NCBI GenBank assembly: GCA_024760905.1
Contig: CM045734.1
Coordinates: forward strand, 44,494,564 to 44,558,563
Direction of reading: 5' to 3'
DNA: 64,000 nucleotides
Origin: Plotosus lineatus
Taxonomy: Eukaryota > Chordata > Actinopteri > Siluriformes > Plotosidae
Positions 10,824 through 20,757 of the stretch are shown one piece after another (position 1 is the stretch's first letter; every line of letters begins with the position of its first letter). Made by a program: the position numbers and the translations under genes. Below the pieces are notes generated by a model that saw only the letters and a program-made list of their open reading frames with translations, was not told where the DNA came from and made no database searches.

Positions 10824-11352
10824 TATTTGGGATCAGAAGCATTGATGTCAGAACAAGTTTCATCCGCATTGTGTGACAACATCAGTTTAGCATGGAAAAT
10901 CCAGTTTTTTAGAAATAGGTAGTACAGCAGACCCAGCAGGGGGCGTGTGTACATAATTTATGGCTTTGTAGAGGTTTACACTCTATTCCTCTATAAACAA
11001 TAAAGATAATTGAACTGGATGTTGTACATGTGGTTTTGTTGTACAGCCCAAGATTCAAGGATTTCATGTTTTTGCAAAGTAACTCGTGTATGTGTCAGTT
11101 AATACTATCCGTGTGTCTGATCTGTTTCTGCGATGCGGAGTTCAGAGTTACAGAGCAGCATGCAAAACAAAGACGTTGTCACATAACAAAGTGATGACTG
11201 ACAGCAAGGAATTTGATGCTGTCTTGAGAATTATTGTTAATACAGTAACATGGTCTCAGCAGGTGCTGATGTTTGCTTTCATCTCATTTAGTAGTTCAAA
11301 TTTACTGATCACACAGTTTACTTATGTTTTTCTTTCCCCCATATCTCTCCAG
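10824..11352. other. Probable intron sequence of the TMEM8-family gene
   Basis: The sequence is unique and ends in a polypyrimidine tract (tttctttcccccatatctctccag) leading to the AG acceptor at 11351-11352. No upstream exon was recognised between 1 and 11352. Confidence 0.6.
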
Positions 11353-11486
11353 GGTCTTCATGAAGAATGTCAGTACCTCTTCCAACCTCAGCTTATAGTC
11401 CAGAGACTAATCGGCATTTCGGTGCTATACCCTGGCTACTTCATAGACCAGATGATTCCGGGTCACAACAGATCTGTTCTCTATAA
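11353..11486 (+). CDS. tmem8b: TMEM8/PGAP6-family membrane protein, internal exon (probably tmem8b)
   Basis: This 134-bp internal exon lies between a pyrimidine-rich AG acceptor and a GTGAGT donor. It enters in phase 0 and leaves in phase 2. It encodes about 44 residues beginning GLHEECQYLFQPQLIVQRL and running to GHNRSVLY plus a split lysine codon. The CxYxFQPxLxVxR pattern matches the extracellular N-terminal region of TMEM8A/TMEM8B (PGAP6 family), between the signal peptide and the EGF-like and seven-transmembrane part. HNRS is a potential N-glycosylation site. TMEM8A (PGAP6) is known as a GPI-specific phospholipase A2 acting on some GPI-anchored proteins; the TMEM8B role is less clear. 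The family call is from recalled similarity. The choice of the B paralogue is less certain. Confidence 0.85.
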
Positions 11487-11772
11487 GTGAGTGGACACAT
11501 ATCCATTGCACACCATCATACCGAGACTATGCACATGTACAAATGCAGATAGATGAGCACACAGAAGTAGGAAAATATAGTTTATTCAGTAGCCCACCTG
11601 GGAACAATTGATTGGTGCCCGATATAATGATGCTGAAAGGCTGAACTTTTGAAGGCAGACTCCACTAGCAGCAGTCTGATATCTATTTTAGGATCTACGC
11701 TTCAATGGGGCTGATAAGGATGCTTGTGCCATTTGTAGCACTGCTCAGAATACTAACAGCAGGGTGTCTGTA

Positions 11773-11773
<1 letters not shown>

Positions 11774-11835
<62 letters not shown>
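11774..11835. repeat. (CA)n microsatellite
   Basis: About 30 perfect CA units lie within the intron, 290 bases after the upstream exon. Confidence 0.97.
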
Positions 11836-11836
<1 letters not shown>

Positions 11837-12342
11837 CCTCTTCATTATTCTGTGCACATCTTTTGTGTTCTTTTTCATGGGGCTTCATCATTATGATGTT
11901 CAAATATTAATTAGTCTCTCAAATAGCAAGCATCCCTTTCTTTAAAAAAAGGAAATGGAACCATCTATGAGACACAAGGTCCACATGGTCTCACACTTCA
12001 ATTTAATACACAACACAAATTGCATGAAAAGTTATTAAACAACGTTTGTGTTCATAACACTGTAATTCAACTGATCTGACAACCATCTCCACCTTCCAAA
12101 GACATCACGTAACACAATAGTTTCACTGTAAAGAACATCAACTCGTGCTGAGGTCCTTCTTACATTCTGGCAGCTGTCAATAGAATCTCAGTGTGGAGGA
12201 AGAAGACGGCCTCTGTAGTGCCGCATGTTTGGCAAAAAAGACATAAAGGCCAAATAATACTTCATCAATCAGGACATAAAGGCAACTCAAGAGACAATTA
12301 TCCTAACTTTGTAGTGTACTTGGTAGGTAAGGGTAAGTCTAT

Positions 12343-12545
12343 CCACTGGCTCATCTCAGCCAGAGCTTATCCTAGAGCGACTAGGAGGTCGACTCCTCCT
12401 AGATGGGACACTCATCCATTGCAGGTTACTTTCCGAGTATTTTTTACTGATACTCATTCATACTACCAGCTGGACAGGTGAACACCTTGCCATCGGGTCT
12501 AAAGGTGATTCAAACCTGTGACCTCTTGCTCATGTGCACAACACC
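12343..12545 (-). mobile_element. SINE-3 fragment (tRNA-derived, minus strand)
   Basis: The block ctcctcctagatgggacactcatcc, followed by a decayed body and a ctgtgacctcttgctcatgtg region, resembles the complement of the SINE at 55418-55665 (ggactagcgtcccatccagg). It is diverged. Confidence 0.5.
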
Positions 12546-12589
12546 CTGAACACTTTTACGCTGTACATAGCCTTATAAACTAATATGTT

Positions 12590-13012
12590 TCCAATCAGTG
12601 ACCGAAAGAACAAGATGGCGGATACAAACGACTGAAAATGAGCTTCCTTGGCCAGGTGGCGGGGTTCTCCCTTAGAGATAAGGTGAGAAGCTCGACCATC
12701 CAGGGAGAGCTCGGAGTAGATCCGCTGCTCCTCCGCATCGAGAGGGGCCAGTTGAGGTGACTCAAGCATCTGGTCAGAATGCCTCTCAAACGCCTCCCTG
12801 GTGTGATGTTTCAAGCATGTCCAACCGGGAAGAGACCCCAGGGTCGTCCTAGAACACGCTGGAGGGACTGTGTCTTTTGGCTTGTCTGGGAACGTCTCGA
12901 TGTCCCTACGGAAGAGCTGGACGAAGTGGCTGGGGAGAAGGACGTCTGGACCTCTTTGTTTAGGTTGCTGCCCCGCGACCCTACTGCGGAAGCAGCGGAA
13001 GAAGAAGAAGAA
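12590..13012 (+). pseudogene. 3' end of a second LINE family (LINE-2 here), RT C-terminus and tail
   Basis: Translated pieces show FLGQVAGFSLRDKVRSSTIQ, then an arginine/proline-rich GKRPQGRPRTRWRDCVFWL segment and EELDEVAGEKDVWTSLFRLL ending at PRDPTAEAAEEEE. This is the C-terminus of a common fish non-LTR retrotransposon ORF. It is frameshifted between 12750 and 12780. The tail gccccgcgaccctactgcgg passes into an AGA/TGA repeat. The copy is 5'-truncated. I cannot assign the clade firmly. Confidence 0.75.
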
Positions 13013-13040
13013 GAAGATGATGATGATGATGATGATGATG
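12996..13040. repeat. (AGA)n-(TGA)n tail repeat
   Basis: The trinucleotide run terminates the LINE-2 copy and probably grew from its simple 3' tail. Confidence 0.85.
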
Positions 13041-13098
13041 TTTCCAATCATGTCACTTTTAGTGAACAGCATTCAAAATCATTATTTTATTTATTTAA

Positions 13099-13459
13099 GT
13101 GGTGGCACGGTGGTATATTGGTCAGCACATCCACCTCACAGCAAGAAGGTTCTGGGTTCAATTCCCAGCTCGGGCATTTCTGTGTGGAGTTTACATGCTC
13201 TCATCATGCTTGTGTGGGTTTTCTCTGGGATACTCCGGTTTCCTCCCACGGTCCAAAAACATGCAGTAGGTTAAATTGCTGTTCCAATTCGCTCCAAGGT
13301 GTGAGTGTAAGTATGAATGGTTATATGAGCGTTGGCCCTGCAATGGCCTGGAAAGCTGTCCAGGGTGTACCCCGTCCAAGTCCAGAGTCGGCTGAGATGG
13401 GCACCAGCCTCCCTGCCATCCTAATTAGGATTATGTGGGTCAGAAAATGAATGAATGAT
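13099..13459 (+). mobile_element. SINE-2, nearly full length
   Basis: The head is ggtggcacggtggtatattgg with a B-box-like gttcaattcc. The canonical blocks follow: gtggagtttacatgctctc, tttcctcccacggtcc, gtccagggtgtaccccg and the tail atgaatgaatga. Its tail resembles the LINE-2 end, including the gaatgaat repeat seen at 42957-42984. Confidence 0.9.
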
Positions 13460-13659
13460 TTTTTTTAAGTTTGAACAAATAACACTGAAGCTGTTATATG
13501 CCACAAGTACAGTATATGTAAAAAAAAAAAAAAGAAGTGGGGTGGTGGTAGCATTTATTCCAACTATGGCCATGGAATCAAGTTCATGTAGGCTCACTAA
13601 ACAATTAAATCAAGTTTTCAGGAGAATAAGCATAACTCATAAACTGAAATTATTTAATT

Positions 13660-14060
13660 ACTTGTGAAATAAACATAACGGTGCAGAAAATTAGAAATAA
13701 CAATATATCATTTAAGCCTGAATGAAATACGAATGGGTTCCAAAGAGACAATTTAAATTCAAAGAACCCCGTTTACCGGAACTGCCGTGATGGATCATGT
13801 AAACAAATTGTGTTCTGTTTGATTAAGTGTTTGATGCCTTGTTCTCATTGCTTAATTACCATGCGACAAAAGTGAAGCCAGAATGAACCGTGTCATGGGT
13901 GAAAAAAAGGAAATTCCTCTTGGTGTGTGATTAGTTTATGTCTATGAATAACATGAAATCCTCAACCGGTTCTGTTGTGGTTCTGTTAAGGCTTCAAAAT
14001 ATCATAAAATAACACATAATGTTAATATCAGGTGTACTAGTAGATTTGGGATATGTATGA
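13660..14060. other. Unique intron block resembling conserved non-coding DNA
   Basis: This 400-base block is free of recognisable repeats and of long open frames. It contains homeodomain-type TAATTA-like words (gcttaattacc near 13850). Conservation cannot be judged from one sequence. Confidence 0.35.
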
Positions 14061-14080
14061 CATACATTATTTATTCACTC

Positions 14081-14433
14081 GGGCGGTGGTGGCCTGGTAG
14101 TAAAGTGCACTGGATCACTGATCCTAAGGTTGGGGGTTCGAGTCCCACTCTCCACATGGTTGTTACTGTCCCCCCCACAGTGCAGCTAACTGGGTTATCA
14201 AAGGCCGGCCATGTCTCTCACCGTCTATGATGAGAGGTTCATGTAAAAGAACCATTGCTGACTTTGTAAAGAGTAGCTGCATAGCTGACAGCGTGTTTCT
14301 GTCCCTTGCTAAAGGGTTGTGTCGGGAAGGACATCCGAAGTAAAAACCTATGCCAAATCAAACATGCGACTCAGATGATGGTCGCTGTGGCGACCCCTGA
14401 AAAAAAGGGAAAAAGCCGAAAGGAAAAGAAGTA
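14081..14433 (+). mobile_element. SINE-1, full length
   Basis: The structure is the same as at 10359: A box tggcctggtagt, B box ggttcgagtcc, the body, the RTE 5'UTR piece (gggaaggacatccgaag) and the RTE tail (tgtggcgacccctgaaa through aaaagccgaaaggaaaag). Confidence 0.9.
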
Positions 14434-14439
14434 GACTTT

Positions 14440-14525
14440 ATTCATTCATTCATTTTCGGAACCGTTTAATCATAATTAGGGTCGCAGGGAGGCTGGTGCT
14501 CATCTCAGTCAATTCTGGGTGAATG
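14440..14525 (-). mobile_element. SINE-2 tail fragment, minus strand
   Basis: Attcattcattttcggaacc followed by agggtcgcagggaggctggtg is the complement of the SINE-2 3' end. It abuts the tail of the SINE-1 copy. Confidence 0.75.
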
Positions 14526-14754
14526 CACACATCCGGAGACTAACATACTTATGCATACAAAGTGAATGGAATTAATAAATAGGAAGTAAATGTACACAGG
14601 CATCTGCAGATGAAACTTCCTGGTAAAGAAGAGTTTTCAAAAAATTCTAAAGTATTTTACATTTATTTTTCCACACACCTGCAACTTCAATTGAAACCGT
14701 TCAAATCGTTCATTTGATTATTTCTTTACTGACTCCCTTAATACTGTTGTACTA

Positions 14755-15050
14755 TTGATCTCTGTTGACTCTGGGTGAAGGCTGGGGTCTATCAAAACAA
14801 CTTTTCAATCCACACCAGGGTCAACAGACACGCAACCATTCACAACCACACTTACACCTGGGGGCAATTAGGAACAGCCAGCTAGTCTAATGTGCATATC
14901 TTTGTATTGTGGGAGCAAACCGGAATACTCCGAGGAAACCCACATAAACACGCTGAGAACATGCAAGCAAGCAAAGAAATACCCAGGAGTCAAACCCCGA
15001 ACCTTGGTGCTCTGAGACAGACACGCTAAACACTACACCATCGTGTGTTG
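14755..15050 (-). mobile_element. SINE-2, minus strand
   Basis: The complement of the SINE-2 body is clear: gttgactctgggtgaaggctgg at the left and the head region gctaaacactacaccatcgtg at the right. Confidence 0.8.
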
Positions 15051-15449
15051 TTCATGAAAGAGATCGGGGGAGGAGAGCCAGACTGGCTTAACCATTATGT
15101 TCAGGTTGAGGATTTCAGTTTCCTGTATTAGTGTTTCAAGTGTATTAGTCTAAGCCTATTTCCTCCATTAATAAATGTACGATGGAGAATATTTTAAAGC
15201 ATTTGAGCCTGTTAAACTGCATTTGTGTTGATCCAAGCCCAGAACCGGTAGAGAATTATTTTCAGCCCAGGAAATTCATGAAACCTGACCAGTCCACTTT
15301 GAAGAATGATGATGGAGGAATCCACAAAGAAATCTTCAAGTATTGTTTTGAAGATCTTATTTTAATAATGAGTTTTATTAGCAGTGATGCAAATTGCAGT
15401 AGTATATTAGTTTATTTAATTTCACTTCCTGAACTGTTTTATTCGTTTT

Positions 15450-15745
15450 TAGTGTCACAGTGAGGCTAGATTCCATTCCAACCAACATCGGACAGTTTGT
15501 CGGACTATCGCATATACACAACCATTCACACTCACATTCACACCTAGTAGCAATTGAGAACATCCAGTAATGTGCATGTCTTTGAACTGTGAAAAAAGAA
15601 CAGAACAACCAGAGGAAACCCACGCAAGCACAGGAAGTACATGCAGACTTCACACACAAACACCCTCAGTGGGCATGGGGCTTGAACACTGGAACTTTTT
15701 GATGTGAAGCAGAAATACTCAGCACTACACCACTGTGCCTCAACT
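15450..15745 (-). mobile_element. SINE-2, minus strand
   Basis: Aggctagattccattccaac, accattcacactcacattcac and the terminal ctcagcactacaccactgtgc identify a decayed reverse copy. Confidence 0.8.
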
Positions 15746-16049
15746 ACAGTGTACAGCACAAGTTTCACCAAATAGTGTGCCAGTCAGTGTGACTTCTTAG
15801 ATTGATTGCTTAGACTCTGAAAGCAGTTTTTAACAAAAAAGAAAAGAAAAGAAAAAAAATTCACCTGGAAAACACAATATTTGCATATAGGTATATGTGA
15901 CTGTTTTGTAGATGGCATTATAAGCTTGAAAATGATACTAAATTTTCTAACAACTGTGCCTAGTTTTAGAGTAATTAACCAAAACCCACCAGGAATTGTA
16001 AACCTTTTAAAGATGTAACTTTGGATAAAATCACACACACACATATATA

Positions 16050-16826
16050 GGGAAGATGGAAAGAGTACTTTGAACAGCTGATGAATGAGGAAAATGAGAG
16101 AGAAAAAAAGAGTAGAAGGGGTGACTGTTGAGGACCAGGAAGTAGCAAAGATTAGTAAGGGTGAAGTGAGGAGGGCATTGAAGAGGATGAAGAGTGGAAA
16201 GGCAGTTGGTCCTGATGACATACCGGTGGAGGTATGGAAGTGTCTAGGAGAGGTAGCAGTAGATTTCCTGACAAGAATATTCAACAATGTCTTAGAAAGT
16301 GAGCAGATGCCAGAGGAATGGAGGAGAAGTGTGCTGGTGCCCATTTTTAAGAACAAGGGAAACGTGCAGAGTTGTGGCAACTACAGAGGGATAAAGTTGA
16401 TGAGCCATAACATGAAGTTATGGGAAAGAATAGTGGAAGCTAGACTAAGGGCAGAGGTCAGCATTTGTGAACAACAGTTTGGGTTCATGCCAAGAAAGAG
16501 CACCACAGATGCGGTGCTTGCCTTGAGTATGTTAATATAGAAGTACAGAGAAGGTCAGAAGGAGCTGCATTGTGCCTTTGTGGATCTGGAGAAAGTATGT
16601 ACAGAGGAGGCATAGTGAGTAGTAGGTAGTATTGGTAGTAGGATGCTGAGGTTGGAACTACCAGGCAGAAGGCCAAGAGGAAGACCAAAGAGAAGATTTA
16701 TGGATGTGGTGAAGGGGGACATGAAGGTAGTTGGAGTAAGAGTAGAAGATGCAGCGGATAGGGTGAGATGGAGGCGGATGGTTTGCTGTGGCGACCCCTG
16801 AAGGGAAAAGCCGAAAGGAAAAGAAG
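16050..16826 (+). pseudogene. RTE LINE fragment with large internal deletion
   Basis: It begins in the linker/RT region (WKEYFEQLMNEENE-like) and reads [32 protein letters not shown] and [14 protein letters not shown]. At about 16596 it jumps from the middle of the catalytic FVDLEK segment directly to the C-terminal MYRGGI segment, losing the aspartate-pair motif. It ends with gaagggaaaagccgaaaggaaaagaag. It cannot encode a functional reverse transcriptase. Confidence 0.9.

Positions 16827-16827
<1 letters not shown>

Positions 16828-16897
<70 letters not shown>
16828..16897. repeat. (TA)n microsatellite
   Basis: About 35 perfect TA units start immediately at the 3' tail of the RTE fragment. 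Confidence 0.97.
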
Positions 16898-16898
<1 letters not shown>

Positions 16899-17275
16899 CT
16901 CTAGAAATTTATTTTATAATTTGTATATCAACAAGTTAGTACATAAACACTTTTGGTTTCCAAACATTAGTTGTCTAGCACAACATGAAATGTCACATAA
17001 GAAATGTTAGTACAGGATGTCAATGAAAAAAACAGCATATTACATATAAGAGACGACTTTTCAGACACAAATATACAGTGGTACCTTGGCTTGCAAAATT
17101 AATCTGTTTTGAGGGCGAGCTCATATATGTTAAAATGTTCGTTAGATAAAACAAAAATAGGAAATAACCTAAAACCAATCCATTCCAACCCCCTCCCAAA
17201 CTCATGTAAGCTGAAAAACATGTATATTTCACCGAACATATTAAAGCTAAACATGTAAAAACAACAAATATTTAA

Positions 17276-17300
17276 TAATAATAATAATAATAATAATAAT
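17276..17300. repeat. (TAA)n microsatellite
   Basis: Eight or nine TAA units lie inside the Tigger element just before the SINE insertion. Confidence 0.9.
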
Positions 17301-17326
17301 ACATATACATATACATTAACATTAAT

Positions 17327-17584
17327 CTTCTTTTCCTTTCAGCTTTTTCCCTTTTTCAGGGGTCGCCACAGTGAATCATCTGATTCGCATGTTTGATTTG
17401 GCAGAGGTTTTTACATCGAATGCCTTTCCTGACACGACCCTTTAGCAAGGGGCAGAAACACGCTGACGGCTAGGCAGCTACTCTTTACGAAAGTCAGCAA
17501 TGGTACTTTTACAAGAACCTCTCACCATAGACAGTGAGAGACATAGCCTGCCTTTTGATAAACCAGTTAGCTGCACTGGGGGGG
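17327..17584 (-). mobile_element. Headless SINE-1 with 15-bp target duplication
   Basis: On the minus strand the element starts at the C-run before agtgcagctaactggttta, without the tRNA A and B boxes, and ends with the RTE-type tail at 17327. It is bracketed by identical tacattaacattaat at 17312-17326 and 17585-17599, so this truncated form integrated as such. Its length of 258 bp nearly equals the independent copy at 44534-44792. Confidence 0.9.
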
Positions 17585-17806
17585 TACATTAACATTAATA
17601 ATAATTAATAATAAATAATAAAACAAGAATAACAATAAGTCAATTAACCCTTCAATTCATAGACTGCAGCAAAGTTGTCACGTGGGCGTGAAGATGTCAC
17701 ATGGACAGGCATGAGGTGTGCATAACAGAGAAGGAGGAGGAAAGTTTTGTGCCTGTGCGACCTAAAATGCCAGCGAGGAAATCCTCGTGGTGAGCTCTCA
17801 TAAGGC

Positions 17807-18200
17807 CAGTTTTTTTCAAATAGTGGGGCCCACCCCCCTTGGGGGACCCGGTGTGATGCCAGGGGGGGGCACGTATGACCCTGGGGAAAATGCTTTTCTG
17901 CCATACTGTACTAGAATTAAGTGTAATTGTGCATCCTCGACAGTAGGTGGCAGTGGCACTCTCACTGTGTTCCCTCTGGTGTAGGGAACACAGTGAGAGC
18001 GCCACTGGCACCTACTGTAGAGGATGTGCAATTACACTAGGTGTACACTTGGCTCTCACTGTCTTCAGTATGGTGTAGGGAAAAATCACCGAGCAAATGA
18101 TATGAAGTGCAGTAAACACAATTTATAGTTGCGCGCTGGGGGGGAGGGGGGGTTTCTTCCTATAGGGGGTATCATCACAGAAAATAATTGAGAAGCACTG
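17807..18200 (+). mobile_element. hAT-type non-autonomous element with a long internal hairpin
   Basis: The right end is ttgagaagcactg. The left end cagtttttttcaaata is its decayed inverted partner. Flanks cataaggc (17799-17806) and cacaaggc (18201-18208) form an 8-bp duplication with one mismatch, the hAT hallmark. It contains the hairpin at 17921-18037. There is no transposase frame. Confidence 0.8.
17921..18037. repeat. 55-bp imperfect inverted repeat (hairpin)
   Basis: The left arm 17921-17975 (starting gtgtaattgtgcatcc) pairs with the right arm 17983-18037 (ending ggatgtgcaattacac) around a 7-base loop. I count about five mismatched positions in 55. A homologous hairpin occurs at 34696-34812. 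Confidence 0.95.
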
Positions 18201-18382
18201 CACAAGGCTTTCTCGGAGCGCGGAGCAATACAAGCAGAAGAATACAAGGCTAATCGGCCTGGAAAAGCAATTTCCCCAGCAGAGCTCGTAAATCAAAATT
18301 TTGCTTGTTGGATAGTGCAGGATCGAAGCTCGTATCATGGAAAAATCGTTATAAAAGACAGTCGTAAGTCAAGATACCACTG

Positions 18383-19513
18383 TAATGAAGACTGCTGTGA
18401 TTTACATTAAATCACATAATAAATAAATAAACTAAATAATAAATTAAGAATAATGTATGACAGTCAGCATTTCCAGGTGATCTGTGACTGGTTCTGTAAG
18501 AGACCCGGTTGATACTTTACTCATAAAACTGCACAGACTCAGCCTGATACTACTCTATTTTAAACAAGTCATCACACCTAACATTGAAATAGTTCATGTG
18601 GCGACCCCTGAAAAAGGGAAAAAGCCGAAAGGAAAAGAAGAAGAAGACTGTGCCGTATAGAATTTTTATGTAGAGATCTTTAATTTAATGTCATTATTTT
18701 TATGTAAATATAAGGAATCTCTATTCTACATCATTCTTTGAATGTGCCTAACCAGTATCCCATTTATTTCTTGACAGCTCTGTCAGCCATATGCGACATG
18801 ACATACCAGCTGTCAAATTTTATGGTTTGGTGCATTTGGACACACATTCATTCAAAAGCATTGTTTGAATAAATATTGATTTTTTTTTTTCCCCCCTTTA
18901 TTCTCCATATTGTCTCTTATGTTTTGGCATGTTTTTATTTTACGTGCATTTCTTTTAGATTATTCTCTCATTCACAAGACAGTTGCTGGCCAGGTGAAAA
19001 TCTTTGAAACAGATACAGGCACAACATAACATCTTTTTCATGTTTTCTTTATACCATAATTATCTATACACTTAACTTTCATATTTTGTGTGTAATTAGA
19101 ACATCCCTAAAAATGCAGATGATTAATTGCTATGTTTTTTTTTTTTTTTTTTTTTTTTTGCCATAATGCCATTTCCTCCAGCTATTTGATTTTATAATAC
19201 ATGAACATAAATTGCAAATCTGGTTATACATAATGTGTGTATAAAAAACAACCGTGAATTAAAAAGCACAATAAGGTGATCTATTCTGTATTTTTTGTAA
19301 AAATATGAACAGTAACTAAATTTATAATGATTTCAGTAAAAGGTATGATTTGCTCAGCATCATTTATAGCCTCTCAGAATGCTGGCGTTCGGATAATGTG
19401 ATGGTATGTGTGAAATATGCTGCATGGACTTGAGTACATTGCACTCGCAGAATGTTCTGCATTATGCAGAATTCAAACAAACCAACTGAATTGTTTTCCT
19501 GCTTGTCTTACAG
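18383..19513. other. Intron sequence before the second exon
   Basis: AT-rich sequence with poly-T runs (18883-18892, 19135-19159). It contains one tail-only retroposon piece (18599-18649) and ends in the acceptor tgcttgtcttacag at 19513. Confidence 0.6.
18599..18649 (+). mobile_element. SINE-1/RTE tail-only insertion
   Basis: Only the last 50 bases of SINE-1 are present (gtggcgacccctgaaaaagg through aaaagccgaaaggaaaagaag). The aaaaaggg spacing is the SINE-1 version rather than the LINE version. Confidence 0.75.
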
Positions 19514-19782
19514 AGTATTTATCCCCAGCTACATATCTTCAGTAAAGGTTCAGCTGGTCGACTGCAACACTAGGAACAGGAGCAGTGAAAGCTGCCCAAT
19601 TCTACTAAAGTTGAGAGCTCGAGCTCCACCAGTCCACAACTCTAGTGCGGTGGACTGCAGGGAAAACATGCCATGCCAGTTGGAGGTACCACTGCTGTCT
19701 TGGGAACAGTGGTACTACATTCTGGTGGAGCGCTACCTCAGCATCGCAGATGTGTACTTCCGAATCGGAGTACAGGTCAAAG
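19514..19782 (+). CDS. tmem8b: TMEM8/PGAP6-family membrane protein, next internal exon (probably tmem8b)
   Basis: This 269-bp exon lies between the acceptor cttacag and the donor GTAAGA. It enters in phase 2, so its first base completes the lysine codon of the exon at 11353-11486, and leaves in phase 1. Joined, the reading is ...VLYK/VFIPSYISSVKVQLVDC. It continues with SCPILLKLRARAPPVHNSS, CQLEVPLLSWEQWYYILVER and VYFRIGVQVK. The VFxPxY...LxxC, CPxxLxxR and WExWxxxxxER patterns align with the human TMEM8A region after its YVFQPEL motif, as I recall it. NRSS and HNSS are potential N-glycosylation sites, and four cysteines suggest disulphides, as expected for an extracellular domain. The start codon, signal peptide, EGF-like and membrane exons are not in view. 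Confidence 0.9.
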
Positions 19783-20100
19783 GTAAGAATTTGGATTATA
19801 TAATAGTGTGAAGTGATGCGTCTACTCTGTTGACTTTGTAATTCTTTGCAGATCTGGGCATCTAAAAGGGGTTTTCAAAATAATTTTAGGTTTTTATTTT
19901 ACTTTCTTGTGGGCTGCTAGATGGTAAGCTAGCAGTACCAGAGAAAGGCCATATTTATTAGCATGAATTCAGATTAAACCACAAAGATTTGCCACACACA
20001 AACTTCCTGCAAAGTGAAATTATGTCCTTCACAGATTTCAGCTTGTTAGGAAGTTAGGGCTGAAGCACATGGTCAGCCATGACACAACACAACTGGAGTA

Positions 20101-20539
20101 GAGTGATCCCTCGCTACTTCGTGCTTCAGTTTCTGCGGCTTCAGTGCATTATGGTTTATCAAAAATATTCATCGAAATATTAAAAAATAAGGAAATTAAG
20201 GTAAAATAGGGAAAACGTTAAGGAAAATGCCACAAAACAAGTCCAATTATGCAAAAAAAAAAAAAAACCCCAATCAAGCAAAAACAACCCAACAAAACCA
20301 CTTTTTGTGTGAGGTGCACATCTGCATGCGCATTTACATCTTATGCATTATTTTTGAATGCTTAATTGTTATTATGAGCATTTATAGCATTGAATATGTA
20401 TTTATTAATATTATATACACATATACATGTATGTATATGACAGTCAGGGGGTTGATCCTACTTTCGCGGAAATCGGTGGTCTTGGAGGGAGGTGGAGTTG
20501 TCTCGGTCCCCATTAACTGTGGAAAGTGAGGGATCCCTG
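20101..20539 (-). mobile_element. Tigger/pogo-type MITE, copy 6
   Basis: Reverse orientation: gagtgatccctcgctacttc after TA at the left and gagggatccctg before TA at the right, with the family body blocks. The first terminal base has mutated (g for c). Confidence 0.9.
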
Positions 20540-20559
20540 TATATTGAGTTTAGGATCAT

Positions 20560-20655
20560 GCAGATGAACCAAAAAGTGGCAGCTTTACGGGTCCTGGGGC
20601 ATGATCTCCCAGCCTTCTGAGAGCCATTCACCATTAAACCACTACTGCCCTTGTA
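20560..20655 (-). mobile_element. tRNA-SINE head fragment, minus strand
   Basis: Tttacgggtcctggggcatg and the terminal ttaaaccactactgccc look like the complement of a SINE-1-like tRNA head. Confidence 0.5.
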
Positions 20656-20757
20656 TTTATAACGTACATGCATTAATACATATCCTAACCAACTGCCTGG
20701 CTGTGGTTATAGTGACTTTAAAAAGGAGAGTCAAATACATTTAGGTGAAAATAACAC

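Larger units (their letters stand above)
17076..18382 (-). mobile_element. Tigger-type element A1, composite with SINE and hAT inside
   Basis: The ends are cagtggtaccttggcttgca (left, after TA) and the inverted taagtcaagataccactg (right, before TA). The interior carries a headless SINE-1 (17327-17584) and a hAT (17807-18200). Compared with the copy at 34582-36067, the same hAT sits at the same internal position in the opposite genomic orientation. Tigger and hAT therefore appear to have moved as one unit. Confidence 0.8.
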
